A stretch of 64,000 bases of DNA from Streptomyces griseoviridis (GTDB lineage: Bacteria > Actinomycetota > Actinomycetes > Streptomycetales > Streptomycetaceae). Shown piece after piece: positions 8,935 through 17,357 of this stretch (position 1 is its first letter; every line of letters starts with the position of its first letter). The notes below the pieces were generated by a model that was given only the letters and a program-made list of their open reading frames with translations, made no database searches and was not told the origin of the DNA. The stretch is from positions 186,001 through 250,000 of the forward strand of contig BMSM01000010.1 in the NCBI GenBank assembly GCA_014649155.1. The letters run 5' to 3'. Position numbers and translations under genes: made by a program.

Positions 8935-9084
8935 GTTCTGCTCCAAGACGCACTCGGGTGTGACGGTGGGGGACGGTGAAGCGTTGTGCGTCACACGTTA
9001 GGCACGTCTTATCACTTACGGATCAGTCACTTTTCTCGAATACGCCGCGAAAAGGGCAGAGTCACCTCAGAGAAAGCTCAGAAC

Positions 9085-12000
9085 TTAATATTCCGTGGTC
9101 TCCGAGCGGCCTGACGGCGAAACACCCTCGCCGCGCAGGCCCCCTGACACCGCGTCGGCGCCGGTCCCCGCCCGGTAGGACTGCGGCGCGATCCCCGTCA
9201 TCCTGCGGAAGACCCGCGTGAAGTGCGAGCGGTCGCGGAACCCCACCGCGCGCGCCACGCTCTGCACACTGTCCTCGCTCGTCCGCAGCCGCTCGGCCGC
9301 CCGCCGCACCCGCAGCCGGGTCAGGTACTCCCACATCGTCAGGCCGTAGCGCCGCTGGAACAGCCGGCCGAGATGGTCCTCGCTGACCCCGGCGGCCTGC
9401 GCGACCTGCCAGCGCGAGACGGGCCGGCGGTAGTGCTCGTAGAGGTAGACCAGCGCCTCGTCCAGCACGGCCCGCACCCGCGGCGGCACCCCGCCGTCCC
9501 CGCGGTCCAGCTCCCGCACCAGCGCCGCCGCCTCGTGCGGCGCGAACACCTCCAGATCCAGCAGGAGCAGCGCCGGATGCGGCCGGGCCCGCCGCGCGTC
9601 CGCCGCCGTGAACCCCTCGTGACCGGCGACCACCGCGGGACACGGCGCCCGGCCGGTCCCGCTGTGCAGCCGCTCCACCACGTCCAGACCGTCCAGATCG
9701 GCCAGCGAGGACTCCAGCACCACCAGCCGGGGCGTCTCCTCCGCGACCAGCGCGAGCACGGTCGCCGCGTCCGCCACCACCCGCGTGGGCCGCCCGGGCA
9801 GCGCCGCCTCGGCGATCCGCCGCAGCTCCTCCCGGGACTCCTGCGACCGGCCCGCCACCACCACCGGCTCGGCCAGCCCGCTCGGCCGCAGTGCCCGCAG
9901 CGCGTCCCCCAGATCGGTGCCGTACGCGCCGAACAGCACGAACGGAGTGTGCCGCAGGGCGGGATGGTCGTGCAGCCGCTGCACCAGCCGCCACTCCTTG
10001 GCACGGTCCGGCGCCGCCTCCCACACCACCGCCCCCGGCCGGCCCTCCCGCGACGACGGCACGACGTCGTGGTCCCCGTCGGCGGGGCAGACCCGCACCG
10101 GATGCCGCTCGGCCGACCGCCGTACGTCCTCGGCGGGCCCGCCCGCCGCGACCACCAGCAGCGGTCCGGCGCCGGGCGGCGGCCGGTGCGCCTGCCCGTC
10201 CGGCGACGGCAGCGGCAGCTCCAGGACGTACCCGCCGTCGTCCGGCCGCAGCGCCCCGCCGTGCATCATGGCCAGCCGCCGCGCCATGGCCAGCCCCACG
10301 TCGAACCCGGGCCGCTCACCGGCCGGGCCGGTCCCGGCACCCGGCACGGCGACGACCACCCGCACCCCGGACGGCGACCAGTCCGCGGACACCTCCACCG
10401 CGGCGCCCCGGGCCCGGTCCGCGGCGGCCGTCAGGACCCCGGCGAGGATCTGCCGCACCCGCGCCGGATCGGCCGGCACCGACGGCAGCCGGTCCGGCAG
10501 CGCCACCGACCAGCGCACCCCCGCAGCGCCCAGCCGGCCGGCCGCGGCCTCGGCACAGGCCTCCCGCAGCAGCGGCAGCGGATCGACCAGCCGCCGGGTC
10601 AGCACCAGGTCCCCGGCCTCGGACCGCGCGAGGTCCAGCAGGTCCCCGCCGAGCTGCAACAGCCGTACGGCGTCCCGCCGCACCCGCGCCAAGGCCGCCG
10701 CCGGGTCGTCGCCGTCCCGCGCGAGCAGCGCCCGCAGCGGACCCCGCAGCTCGGCGACGACATGCGTCAGCAGCCGGGTCTGGAACCGGTGCGCCTGCTC
10801 CGCCGCGTCCCGCGCCCGGCGCACCTCGTCGAAGAGCCCGATGCCCTTCAGCGCGGCGCTGATCTGATCGCCCAGCTCCCGGTAGAGCGCCCCGTCCTGA
10901 TCGGCCCCGGCCCCGCCGGCGCTCGCGTCGAACACCGCGAGCCCCAGCTGCTGTTCGCCGATGTGCAGCGGCTCCAGCACCAGCCGGGAGCGCCGGCCGC
11001 CGGGCAGCAGGGCGTCCGGCAGCAGCAGCGCGGCCGAGAACGGCGGACTGTCCAGCACCCCGCCGTGCCCGAGCCGCCCCGCCTCGGCCCGGGTGAGCAG
11101 GGGCCGCGCCGTCCCGCGCACCGGTGCCGCCCCGTCCTGCCCGTACAGCACGATCCGGCAGGCCGGCACGCCCGGCCGGGCGAGGTGCCGCTCCAGGACG
11201 TCCGACAGCCCGTCGAGGTCGACCACCGTCGTCAGCGCGGTGCCGAACTCCCGCAGCCGCCGCGCCCGCTGGCCCTGTGTCCAGCGCCCGTACTCGAGCA
11301 GCGCCCGGGACCGCTCCGCGACCAGCAGCCGGGCCCGCCCGAACAGCGCCTCCGCGGGTCCGCGCAGCTCCACCGGCAGGGTGTCGACGACACCGAGCCG
11401 TACCCGCTCCAGCGCCTGGTGCCAGCGCTCCGCCTCGGCCGCACCCCGGACCCGTCCGCGCAGCAGCCGCTCCACCAGCGGCAGGAAACCCGCCCCGTCC
11501 TCCTCGCCCTCCCCGTCGTCCGCCCGCGCCGCCCCCGCCGGCCGTGGCGGGCCGGGCGACAGGTCGGCGTGGAAAGCCTCCCCGAGCCGGGCCGCCGCGC
11601 CCGGCACCAGCGCCTCCAGCGCCGCCCAGCCCCGGGGTTCCTCGGCCGGGCCGGCCGCCGCCCGGGGCCGCACCGCGTACCGGGGCGCCGGGTAGCGGCA
11701 CCCGCAGGAGCGGCGCGGTACGAGGGTGGCCGGGATCGTCGTACGGTCCGGTGGCCGGGAGCCCCGCAGCCGGGCCACCAGCGTGTCGACGGCCAGCGCG
11801 CCCAGTTCCGCGAAGGGCAGCGCCACCGAGGTCAGCGGCGGATCGCCCAGCCGGGCCTCCGGCGAGTCGTTGAAACCGACCACGGCCACGTCCTGCGGCA
11901 CCCGCACCCCGCGCTCCGCGAGCAGCCGCAGCGCGTCCGCCGCCAGGACGTCGCTGCCCGCGAGCACCGCGTCGAAGTCCACCCCCGGCTTCAGTCCCCG

Positions 12001-12600
12001 CGCGTCCAGCAGCACCCGCATCGCCGAGGCCCCGCCCCCGGCGTCGAAGTCCACCGCGGCGCACACATGGGTGCTCTCCAGTCCGATCCCGTGGTGGCGC
12101 AGCGCGTCCACGTAGGCGCGGTACCGCTCCTCGGAGACCGGGTTGGCGACCGGACCGCGGATGCACGCGGGGCGCCGGCAGCCGTGCCGGGCGACGAGAT
12201 GACCGACCAGGGTGCGCATGCCCGCGTGGCTGTCCACGGAGAGCACGTCCGCCTGGTCGCCGAGCGGCTGGTTGAGGCTGACCACCGGCAGGTGCGCCAG
12301 CCGCCGCAGCAGGCTCCTGGCCCGCGCCCCCGAGGACGGCAGCCCGATCGCCGAACTCCAGCAGACGACCCCGTCCAGCCGGGCCGGGCCGACCAGTTCG
12401 TACAGCGCGCCGCGGGGCGCGCCACCGCGCAGCTCGCCGCCGGGGAAGCAGACCAGACCGACCTCGTTGCGGTCGGCGGCGGCGCGGACACCGGACCACA
12501 GGGTCGCGCCGACACCGAGATGGATGTTGGCGGTCAGCAGCCCGATGGTGAGCGGCCGGCGCGGGCCGCCGTCCGCCCTGTCGTGCGGGTCAGCGGCCAT
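9085..12600 (-). CDS. AraC-family regulator with LacI-type sensor and degenerate kinase core
   Basis: This 1171-residue protein starts at the ATG at 12600, behind GAGGGGAGCG. Residues 17-310 look like the ligand-binding fold of LacI-family repressors (LLTANIHLGVG, DVAVVGFNDSPEARLGDPPLTSV) but with no LacI HTH in front. A GAF-like linker follows, then a histidine-kinase-like core. Its H-box reads VVAELRGPL, where SHELRTPL is expected, so the phospho-His is Ala. The N-box Asn is also missing (ILAGVLTAAADRA). Next is a receiver-like part with Glu for Asp (VVLESSLADLDGLDVVERL), then a C-terminal AraC domain (WQVAQAAGVSEDHLGRLF). It is probably a one-component sugar-responsive regulator that kept a kinase scaffold. 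The pectate lyase gene lies just upstream on the same strand. Confidence 0.82.
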   Translation of the reverse strand: MAADPHDRADGGPRRPLTIGLLTANIHLGVGATLWSGVRAAADRNEVGLVCFPGGELRGGAPRGALYELVGPARLDGVVCWSSAIGLPSSGARARSLLRRLAHLPVVSLNQPLGDQADVLSVDSHAGMRTLVGHLVARHGCRRPACIRGPVANPVSEERYRAYVDALRHHGIGLESTHVCAAVDFDAGGGASAMRVLLDARGLKPGVDFDAVLAGSDVLAADALRLLAERGVRVPQDVAVVGFNDSPEARLGDPPLTSVALPFAELGALAVDTLVARLRGSRPPDRTTIPATLVPRRSCGCRYPAPRYAVRPRAAAGPAEEPRGWAALEALVPGAAARLGEAFHADLSPGPPRPAGAARADDGEGEEDGAGFLPLVERLLRGRVRGAAEAERWHQALERVRLGVVDTLPVELRGPAEALFGRARLLVAERSRALLEYGRWTQGQRARRLREFGTALTTVVDLDGLSDVLERHLARPGVPACRIVLYGQDGAAPVRGTARPLLTRAEAGRLGHGGVLDSPPFSAALLLPDALLPGGRRSRLVLEPLHIGEQQLGLAVFDASAGGAGADQDGALYRELGDQISAALKGIGLFDEVRRARDAAEQAHRFQTRLLTHVVAELRGPLRALLARDGDDPAAALARVRRDAVRLLQLGGDLLDLARSEAGDLVLTRRLVDPLPLLREACAEAAAGRLGAAGVRWSVALPDRLPSVPADPARVRQILAGVLTAAADRARGAAVEVSADWSPSGVRVVVAVPGAGTGPAGERPGFDVGLAMARRLAMMHGGALRPDDGGYVLELPLPSPDGQAHRPPPGAGPLLVVAAGGPAEDVRRSAERHPVRVCPADGDHDVVPSSREGRPGAVVWEAAPDRAKEWRLVQRLHDHPALRHTPFVLFGAYGTDLGDALRALRPSGLAEPVVVAGRSQESREELRRIAEAALPGRPTRVVADAATVLALVAEETPRLVVLESSLADLDGLDVVERLHSGTGRAPCPAVVAGHEGFTAADARRARPHPALLLLDLEVFAPHEAAALVRELDRGDGGVPPRVRAVLDEALVYLYEHYRRPVSRWQVAQAAGVSEDHLGRLFQRRYGLTMWEYLTRLRVRRAAERLRTSEDSVQSVARAVGFRDRSHFTRVFRRMTGIAPQSYRAGTGADAVSGGLRGEGVSPSGRSETTEY

Positions 12601-12718
12601 CGGCGCTCCCCTCGGTCGGCCCCGGGCTGCGGGGCGGGCTGGAGAACCTAGACGAGGCGGCCGTACCCGGCAAGACACGGGACCGGACAGGACGCGAGGG
12701 GCCGGGGGGACGCCGGAC

Positions 12719-12749
12719 GGGACCGGTGGCGCGGGCGGCCACCGGTCCC
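12719..12749 (-). terminator. Terminator downstream of the pectate lyase gene
   Basis: A perfect 12-bp stem, GGGACCGGTGGC (12719-12730) pairing with 12738-12749, has a 7-base loop. It sits about 30 bp past the pectate lyase stop and before the regulator start, so the two genes probably have separate transcripts. Confidence 0.65.
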
Positions 12750-12779
12750 GTCCGGGCGCGCGGGGCGCCTGAGGGAGGG

Positions 12780-13742
12780 TCAGATCTTGCCGACTCCCGC
12801 CCCGGCGGTCACCGTCGCCTTCACGGACGACGCCGACTGCGCGGTGTAGCTGTACGGGATGGACGCCACGCTGCCACCGGTCTGGCCCGTCCCGGAGCCG
12901 ACGAAGTAGTTGTTCCTCGCCACCAGCGACCCCTCGTCGGAGGAGCCCTCACCGAGGTGGTACGGGTCCTCGGTGTTCTCGAAGTAGTTGCCCTCCACCA
13001 GGACACCGGCGTTCTCGGTGGAGGCGACACCGTAGGAGCCGATGTCGCTGAAGTAGTTGTTCAGCACGTGCACCGGGTTGCCGAAGCGGACCCGCGGGTT
13101 GCGCTGGTTGGTGCCGTCGAACCAGTTGTTGACGTAGGTCACCTTCAGCTTGCCGGTGTCCTCCGAGGCGTTGTCGTCGGAGTGGCCCAGCAGCATGTTC
13201 TTGTCCTGGTCGTGGGTGCGGTTCCAGGACACGGTGATGTTGGTGGAGGCCCGCTTGATGTCCACCGCGCCGTCGTAGGCGTCGGAGATGTCGTTGTGGT
13301 CGATCCAGACGTTGGTCGAGTACTGCACGTTGATCGCGTCGTCGTTCGACCCGGTGAACGTCAGGTTCTGGATGATGACGTTGTTCGCGTTGGCGACGTT
13401 GAGGCCGCTCCCGGTGATCTTCCCGGAGGTGCCGACGCCGACGATGGTCTTGTTCGACGCCACCTTCGTCATCGAGGACAGCGCGATCGTGCCGTTGACC
13501 CGCACGGTCTGGGCGCTGCCGCTCTGCACGGCGCTGATGAAGGCGGAGGCGGTGGAGACGGTGACCGTGCCGCCGCCGGCCCCGCCGGTGGTGGCGGCGC
13601 CGAAACCGACCGGACCCGCAGCGGCCGCCGCGAGCGGCTCGGCGGGGGCGGAACCGCTCGCCGTGCCGGTGGCGGTGACGGCCATGACGACAGCCGTCGC
13701 CGTCGCCGCGGCCAGGGTGAACCGTGCGCTCGTCCTGCGCAT
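12780..13742 (-). CDS. Secreted pectate lyase, polysaccharide lyase family 1
   Basis: The protein would cleave polygalacturonate by beta-elimination outside the cell. The start is the ATG at 13742 (320 residues), with CGGAG upstream. Residues 1-30 are a Sec signal peptide with basic start and Ala/Val/Thr-rich core. The rest is a right-handed beta-helix with PL1 signatures: VWIDHNDISDAYDGAVDIK, whose Asp residues would bind calcium, and RNPRVRFGNPVHVLNNYF, which carries the catalytic Arg. The length fits single-domain Streptomyces pectate lyases, without a carbohydrate-binding module. A large AraC-type sugar-sensing regulator is encoded just downstream. Confidence 0.93.
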   Translation of the reverse strand: MRRTSARFTLAAATATAVVMAVTATGTASGSAPAEPLAAAAAGPVGFGAATTGGAGGGTVTVSTASAFISAVQSGSAQTVRVNGTIALSSMTKVASNKTIVGVGTSGKITGSGLNVANANNVIIQNLTFTGSNDDAINVQYSTNVWIDHNDISDAYDGAVDIKRASTNITVSWNRTHDQDKNMLLGHSDDNASEDTGKLKVTYVNNWFDGTNQRNPRVRFGNPVHVLNNYFSDIGSYGVASTENAGVLVEGNYFENTEDPYHLGEGSSDEGSLVARNNYFVGSGTGQTGGSVASIPYSYTAQSASSVKATVTAGAGVGKI

Positions 13743-13855
13743 GTGGAACTCCGTCCGTGGGGGATTTCTTCGGGGAGGGGACGTGCTGTGGGGGTGCACC
13801 ACCGAAGCCTCTTGGCCGGCTCTTGCCGAGGCTCACTGCGAGCGTAGGGAGCCGG

Positions 13856-13887
13856 GTGTGGACTATGACGCGCCCTGTGTGGACTAT
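13856..13887. promoter_or_regulatory. Two direct repeats spaced 21 bp upstream of the pectate lyase gene
   Basis: The 11-bp sequence GTGTGGACTAT occurs at 13856-13866 and 13877-13887 (ATAGTCCACAC on the transcribed strand). The offset is exactly 21 bp, two helical turns. AraC-family proteins bind such direct repeats. The pair lies about 115-145 bp upstream of the pectate lyase start, in line with an activator site. Confidence 0.5.
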
Positions 13888-13951
13888 CGCGTTCCGCGGG
13901 GGGACGGCGGCGGCCGGTCCCGGCTCCGCGGGGGAACCGGGGCCGGGCGGG

Positions 13952-14689
13952 TCAGGAGCCGATGAAGTCCGTGGTCCCGCCCAGGACGACCGCGTCGGCC
14001 AGGTACCCGATGCGGGTCTGGCAGAGCACGTCGTTGTCGGTCGCCCCGCTCAGCCGGGTGCTGGTGTACGGGACGATGATGCCGTCGCACGCCGGGTACC
14101 AGGTGGCGTACGCGGTGCTGCCGGGCGTCTCGTCCCCCGACGTGATCTGCGCTGTGAACGACGACCCCGGGTACATCTGCTGACAGGTGGGCAGCTCAGG
14201 CAGGCCCCGTCGTACGTCGTGCCGTGGTTGGCGCCGGCGACCGAGGCGAGGTGGCTGACGCTGCTGTGCCCGCCGAGCACCTTCAGGTAGTACTGGCTGA
14301 CCAGCCCGCCCATCGAGTGGTGGACGATGGCGACCTTGCTCGCCCCGGTGCGGGCCTTCACGGTGTCGACGCAGGAGGCCAGGCCCTGGGCGTTGGTGAC
14401 GTTGTCGCCGTACGAGTCGTACGCGTAGGCGAACAGGTGGGAGCCGGACCGGCCGTTGAGGCGGAAGACGCTCATGGCGGTGACCCAGTCGGAGGCGTTG
14501 CCGGCGCGGCCGTGCACGAAGACGACCTGGATGCTGGTCGACAGCGGCCGGGCGGCGGCCTCGGCGGACCGGGCGGCGGCCGGCGGCGGGGTCGGCCGTG
14601 CCGGCCGCCGAGGCCGAGGAGGACAGGGTGAACGCGGCGGTGGCGGTCACCAGGAGGCCGGGGAGACGGCGGGGAGAGCGACGACGCAT
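13952..14689 (-). pseudogene. Secreted triacylglycerol lipase/esterase, disrupted by two frameshifts
   Basis: The ATG at 14689 opens a signal peptide (MRRRSPRRLPGLLVTATAAF) in one frame. The next 130 or so residues are recognisable only in a second frame: VVFVHGRAGNASDW, the nucleophile region VAIVHHSMGGLVSQYYL, and GANHGTTYDGACL. The end (TCQQMYPGSSFTAQITSGDE to GGTTDFIGS) is back in the first frame. The first break falls in a GCCGCCGGCCGCCGCC run near 14580 (one extra base), the second near 14190 (one base lost). The net length is preserved and all catalytic parts are conserved. It is therefore either a very recent pseudogene or an assembly artefact in GC-rich sequence. Confidence 0.8.
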
Positions 14690-14808
14690 GGACCCTCCTG
14701 ACGGGGATGCGGGTGCCTGACCCGGCCCAGCGTCGTGGCGCGACGGCGCGGTGCCATCGGCACGATCACCGGTGAGCGCGGTGCCGTACGCCCCTCTCCG
14801 TGCGGCGT

Positions 14809-15660
14809 CTACTCCGGTGCGGGGCGGGCCAGCCGGTCCAGCGCCTCGGCCAGGGTGAGACCGGCGTCGTCCTTGCTGTCGTGCCAGCGCTCCAGCGTCG
14901 TCGCCGCCGCGCGCAGCAGTTCGGGCGGCAGCCCCGCCGCTTCGAGGGTGTCGGCGATCTCGTCCATCTCCGGACCCCACCGCCAGGCACGCGCCGCGGC
15001 CGAGGGCACGTGCTCCGCGTCGGCCAGGTACGTGTCCGAGCGGCTCCGCGCGACGTCGAGCAGCTCCCCGTCGACGCCGTGCTCCCGGGCCAGCGCGTGG
15101 GAGAGGCCGACCAGGACCCGGCTGACCTTCTGGAAACCGGCGTAGGCGAGCTTCAGCGACGACGCCTGCCCGATCCGCGGCCCCAGCACCCGCGCCTGTA
15201 CGGCGGTGCCGTCGAAGAGCCGGGCCACCTCCTCGGCCTGGAGCCGCGGACCCGACAGGTACAGGAAGGGGGTGCTGCCACCGACCGGCGGGGCGCCGAT
15301 CACCCCGCCGTCCACGACGGTCGCCGGCGGGCCGAACAGCCCCGCGATCCGCTCGGCGCGCTGCGGGCTGACCGCGTTCGCCTCGACGTAGACACCGGCG
15401 AAACCGTGTCCGGCGACGGACCGGGCCACGTCCTCGGCGGCGGCGGGCGGACACAGGCTGATCAGGACGTCGGCCCGGCCGGTCAGCTCCCGCAGGGTCG
15501 GTACGGCCGTCAGGCCGGACCGCTCGGCCCGGCGCGCGCTGGCCGGACCGCGTCCCTCCGCGCACCACAGCACGGCGGCGGCGCGGTCCGCCGCGCAGGC
15601 GGCGACGGCGGCGCCCATGCTGCCGGGGTGGAGGATGCCTACGACGGGCCGCTGGGACAT
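14809..15660 (-). CDS. NAD(P)-dependent oxidoreductase of the 6PGDH/HIBADH type with DUF1932
   Basis: This 283-residue protein has an N-terminal Rossmann fold (VGILHPGSMGAAVAACAA, dinucleotide motif GxxGxxG-like), then the DVLISLCPP and EANAVSP segments of the 3-hydroxyisobutyrate dehydrogenase superfamily. A helical C-terminal half carries SLKLAYAGFQK, with the position of the catalytic Lys, and the DUF1932-type end. The substrate is unknown. The ATG lies 3 bp downstream of the HAD gene stop, so it is the last gene of that transcript. Confidence 0.8.
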   Translation of the reverse strand: MSQRPVVGILHPGSMGAAVAACAADRAAAVLWCAEGRGPASARRAERSGLTAVPTLRELTGRADVLISLCPPAAAEDVARSVAGHGFAGVYVEANAVSPQRAERIAGLFGPPATVVDGGVIGAPPVGGSTPFLYLSGPRLQAEEVARLFDGTAVQARVLGPRIGQASSLKLAYAGFQKVSRVLVGLSHALAREHGVDGELLDVARSRSDTYLADAEHVPSAAARAWRWGPEMDEIADTLEAAGLPPELLRAAATTLERWHDSKDDAGLTLAEALDRLARPAPE

Positions 15661-15663
15661 GGG

Positions 15664-16311
15664 CTACTCCGGTGAGTGGGCGAGCAGATGGGCGACGGCC
15701 TCGGGGACGTCGTCGACGCTGTGGTGCGGCGCGTGCAGCCCCTCCGGCCACGGGCGGCCCCGCACCCAGATGGCGGTCAGGCCGGCCGCCGTGCCGCCGG
15801 CGATGTCGGTCTCCGGGTTGTCGCCGGTCATCCAGTCCCCGGCGGACAGCTGGGTGCCGCAGCGGGCCGCCGCCAGCTCGAACAGCCGCGCGTCCGGTTT
15901 GCGGACGTCGATGTCGCCGGAGGCGGCGATGCCGTCGATCAGGTCGGCGAGCCCGGTGGCCCGCACCTTGGCGCGCTGGATGTCACTGGCCCCGTTGGTG
16001 GCCACGCCGATGCTCCAGCCGGCCTCCTTGAGCCGGGCCAGGCTCTCCAGGACCTCGGGGCGGCAGCTGACGGCGGCCGCCATCCGGTCGACGTAGACCC
16101 GCCACAGGTGGCCGGGGTCCTCGGCGACGCCGAAACGGGCCCGCAGCCGGACGAAGTCGTCGCGGTCGGCGGTGTCGGCCAGTTCGGTCCGCAGCCACTC
16201 CTCGATGTCGGGCCCGTAGGCGTGGTCGTGGACGAGGTCGGATATGGCGTCCGTGACCGCGGCACGGCGGTCGACCAGGGTGCCGTCCAGGTCGAAGAGG
16301 GCGAGGCGCAT
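15664..16311 (-). CDS. HAD-superfamily hydrolase, phosphoglycolate-phosphatase-like
   Basis: The protein (215 residues) shows the HAD motifs in order. DLDGTLVD at 6-13 holds the nucleophile and acid Asp. VATNGAS in the middle is motif II, with Thr. RKPDARLF carries the motif III Lys, and TGDNPETDIAGG carries the motif IV acidic pair. A cap domain sits between motifs I and II. The substrate, likely a small phosphate ester, cannot be predicted. It starts at the ATG at 16311 and abuts the oxidoreductase gene. Confidence 0.85.
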   Translation of the reverse strand: MRLALFDLDGTLVDRRAAVTDAISDLVHDHAYGPDIEEWLRTELADTADRDDFVRLRARFGVAEDPGHLWRVYVDRMAAAVSCRPEVLESLARLKEAGWSIGVATNGASDIQRAKVRATGLADLIDGIAASGDIDVRKPDARLFELAAARCGTQLSAGDWMTGDNPETDIAGGTAAGLTAIWVRGRPWPEGLHAPHHSVDDVPEAVAHLLAHSPE

Positions 16312-16439
16312 GGGGACGACCTTAACCGCAGCCCCGCGCTGCTCGTCCGGACGCCGGTGGCGCGGTGCGGTGGCCCCGCGCGTCCCGGCCGGCCGTCCGG
16401 ACGGTCCCGGTCCACGTGGCACCGGGGCCGGCCGGGCGG

Positions 16440-17357
16440 TCAGCCACCGGTGGCGAGGCCCGCGGCGAACGCGGCCAGCACCCCCACGGGCTGGAGCGAG
16501 GCCCGGTTGAACACCGCCAGGGCGACCGGCGGCCGGGGCCGGCGCAGCAGGGCCAGCGCCGGACCGACCGAGGTCACCGCGGCGACCAGCAGCGTGCCGG
16601 CCAGCCCCACCGTGCCGAAGGAACGCAGTGCCACCCAGGCCAGGGCACAGCTCGCCGCGCCGGCCAGGAGCAGGAAACCGCAGGCGACGGCGGCGGCGGT
16701 CCGGGGACCGTGGACGACGGGCAGGGTCCGCACCCCGAGGTGGCGGTCCTCGTCGAGGTCGGCGAGGTCGTTGGGGATGTTGCGCCCGCCGATCTCCCAC
16801 GCCGCCATCCACACCAGGAGCAGGCCGAGCCGCGGGGCGTCGACGGCGGTGGACACCGTGAACCAGCCGACGGCGGCGCCGACCGCGACCATCACGCCGC
16901 TGACCAGGAACTTGACCGAGGTCACGGTGGCCAGCCGGCAGTAGAGGACCTGGAGGCAGGCGGCCACGGCGAACAGGGCGACGCACACCCACCCGAGCAG
17001 CGCGGTGATGACCAGCGCGACCAGGCCCAGGGTGGCGATGTAGGTGAGGGCGGCCCGCCGGGAGACCCTGCCCAGGGCGAGGGGGTGCCGTCCGCCGACG
17101 CCGTCGAGGTCGGCGCCCTCGTAGGGCCGTACATGGGCGAACCGCCGCCGGTCCAGGTCGACGTCGAGGACGTCGTTGACGGCGAACGCCGCGAAGAAGC
17201 CCGCGAACGCGGCGACGGTGGCCGCCGCCAGCCGGACCGGCGGGGGGTGGTCGGCGGCGAGGAGCGCGGCGGTCAGCGGCTGGGCGACGCTCAGGGACGC
17301 CTGGGTGCCACGGGAGAGCGCGAAGAACGCCTTGACCGGTGCGGCGGCGAGGCTCAT
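16440..17357 (-). CDS. UbiA-family prenyltransferase
   Basis: This integral membrane protein of 305 residues has about eight hydrophobic helices. Both Asp-rich motifs of the UbiA superfamily are present: NDVLDVDLDRRRF near 68-80 and NDLADLDEDRHLG near 200. They bind the prenyl diphosphate through magnesium. The ATG at 17357 overlaps the end of the methyltransferase gene by 4 bp (ATGA), so translation is coupled. The aromatic acceptor is not known. The methyltransferase next door suggests a prenylated, methylated quinone or phenolic product. Confidence 0.88.
   Translation of the reverse strand: MSLAAAPVKAFFALSRGTQASLSVAQPLTAALLAADHPPPVRLAAATVAAFAGFFAAFAVNDVLDVDLDRRRFAHVRPYEGADLDGVGGRHPLALGRVSRRAALTYIATLGLVALVITALLGWVCVALFAVAACLQVLYCRLATVTSVKFLVSGVMVAVGAAVGWFTVSTAVDAPRLGLLLVWMAAWEIGGRNIPNDLADLDEDRHLGVRTLPVVHGPRTAAAVACGFLLLAGAASCALAWVALRSFGTVGLAGTLLVAAVTSVGPALALLRRPRPPVALAVFNRASLQPVGVLAAFAAGLATGG

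Noticed and set aside
9223..12651. A 1142-codon open frame opposite the AraC-type regulator
   Set aside because: Composition is typical of a GC shadow frame and the minus strand carries recognised domains throughout.
13952..15751. One continuous minus-strand frame covering the lipase and the oxidoreductase
   Set aside because: Only its ends match lipase. The rest is antiframe of the oxidoreductase, which is intact in its own frame.
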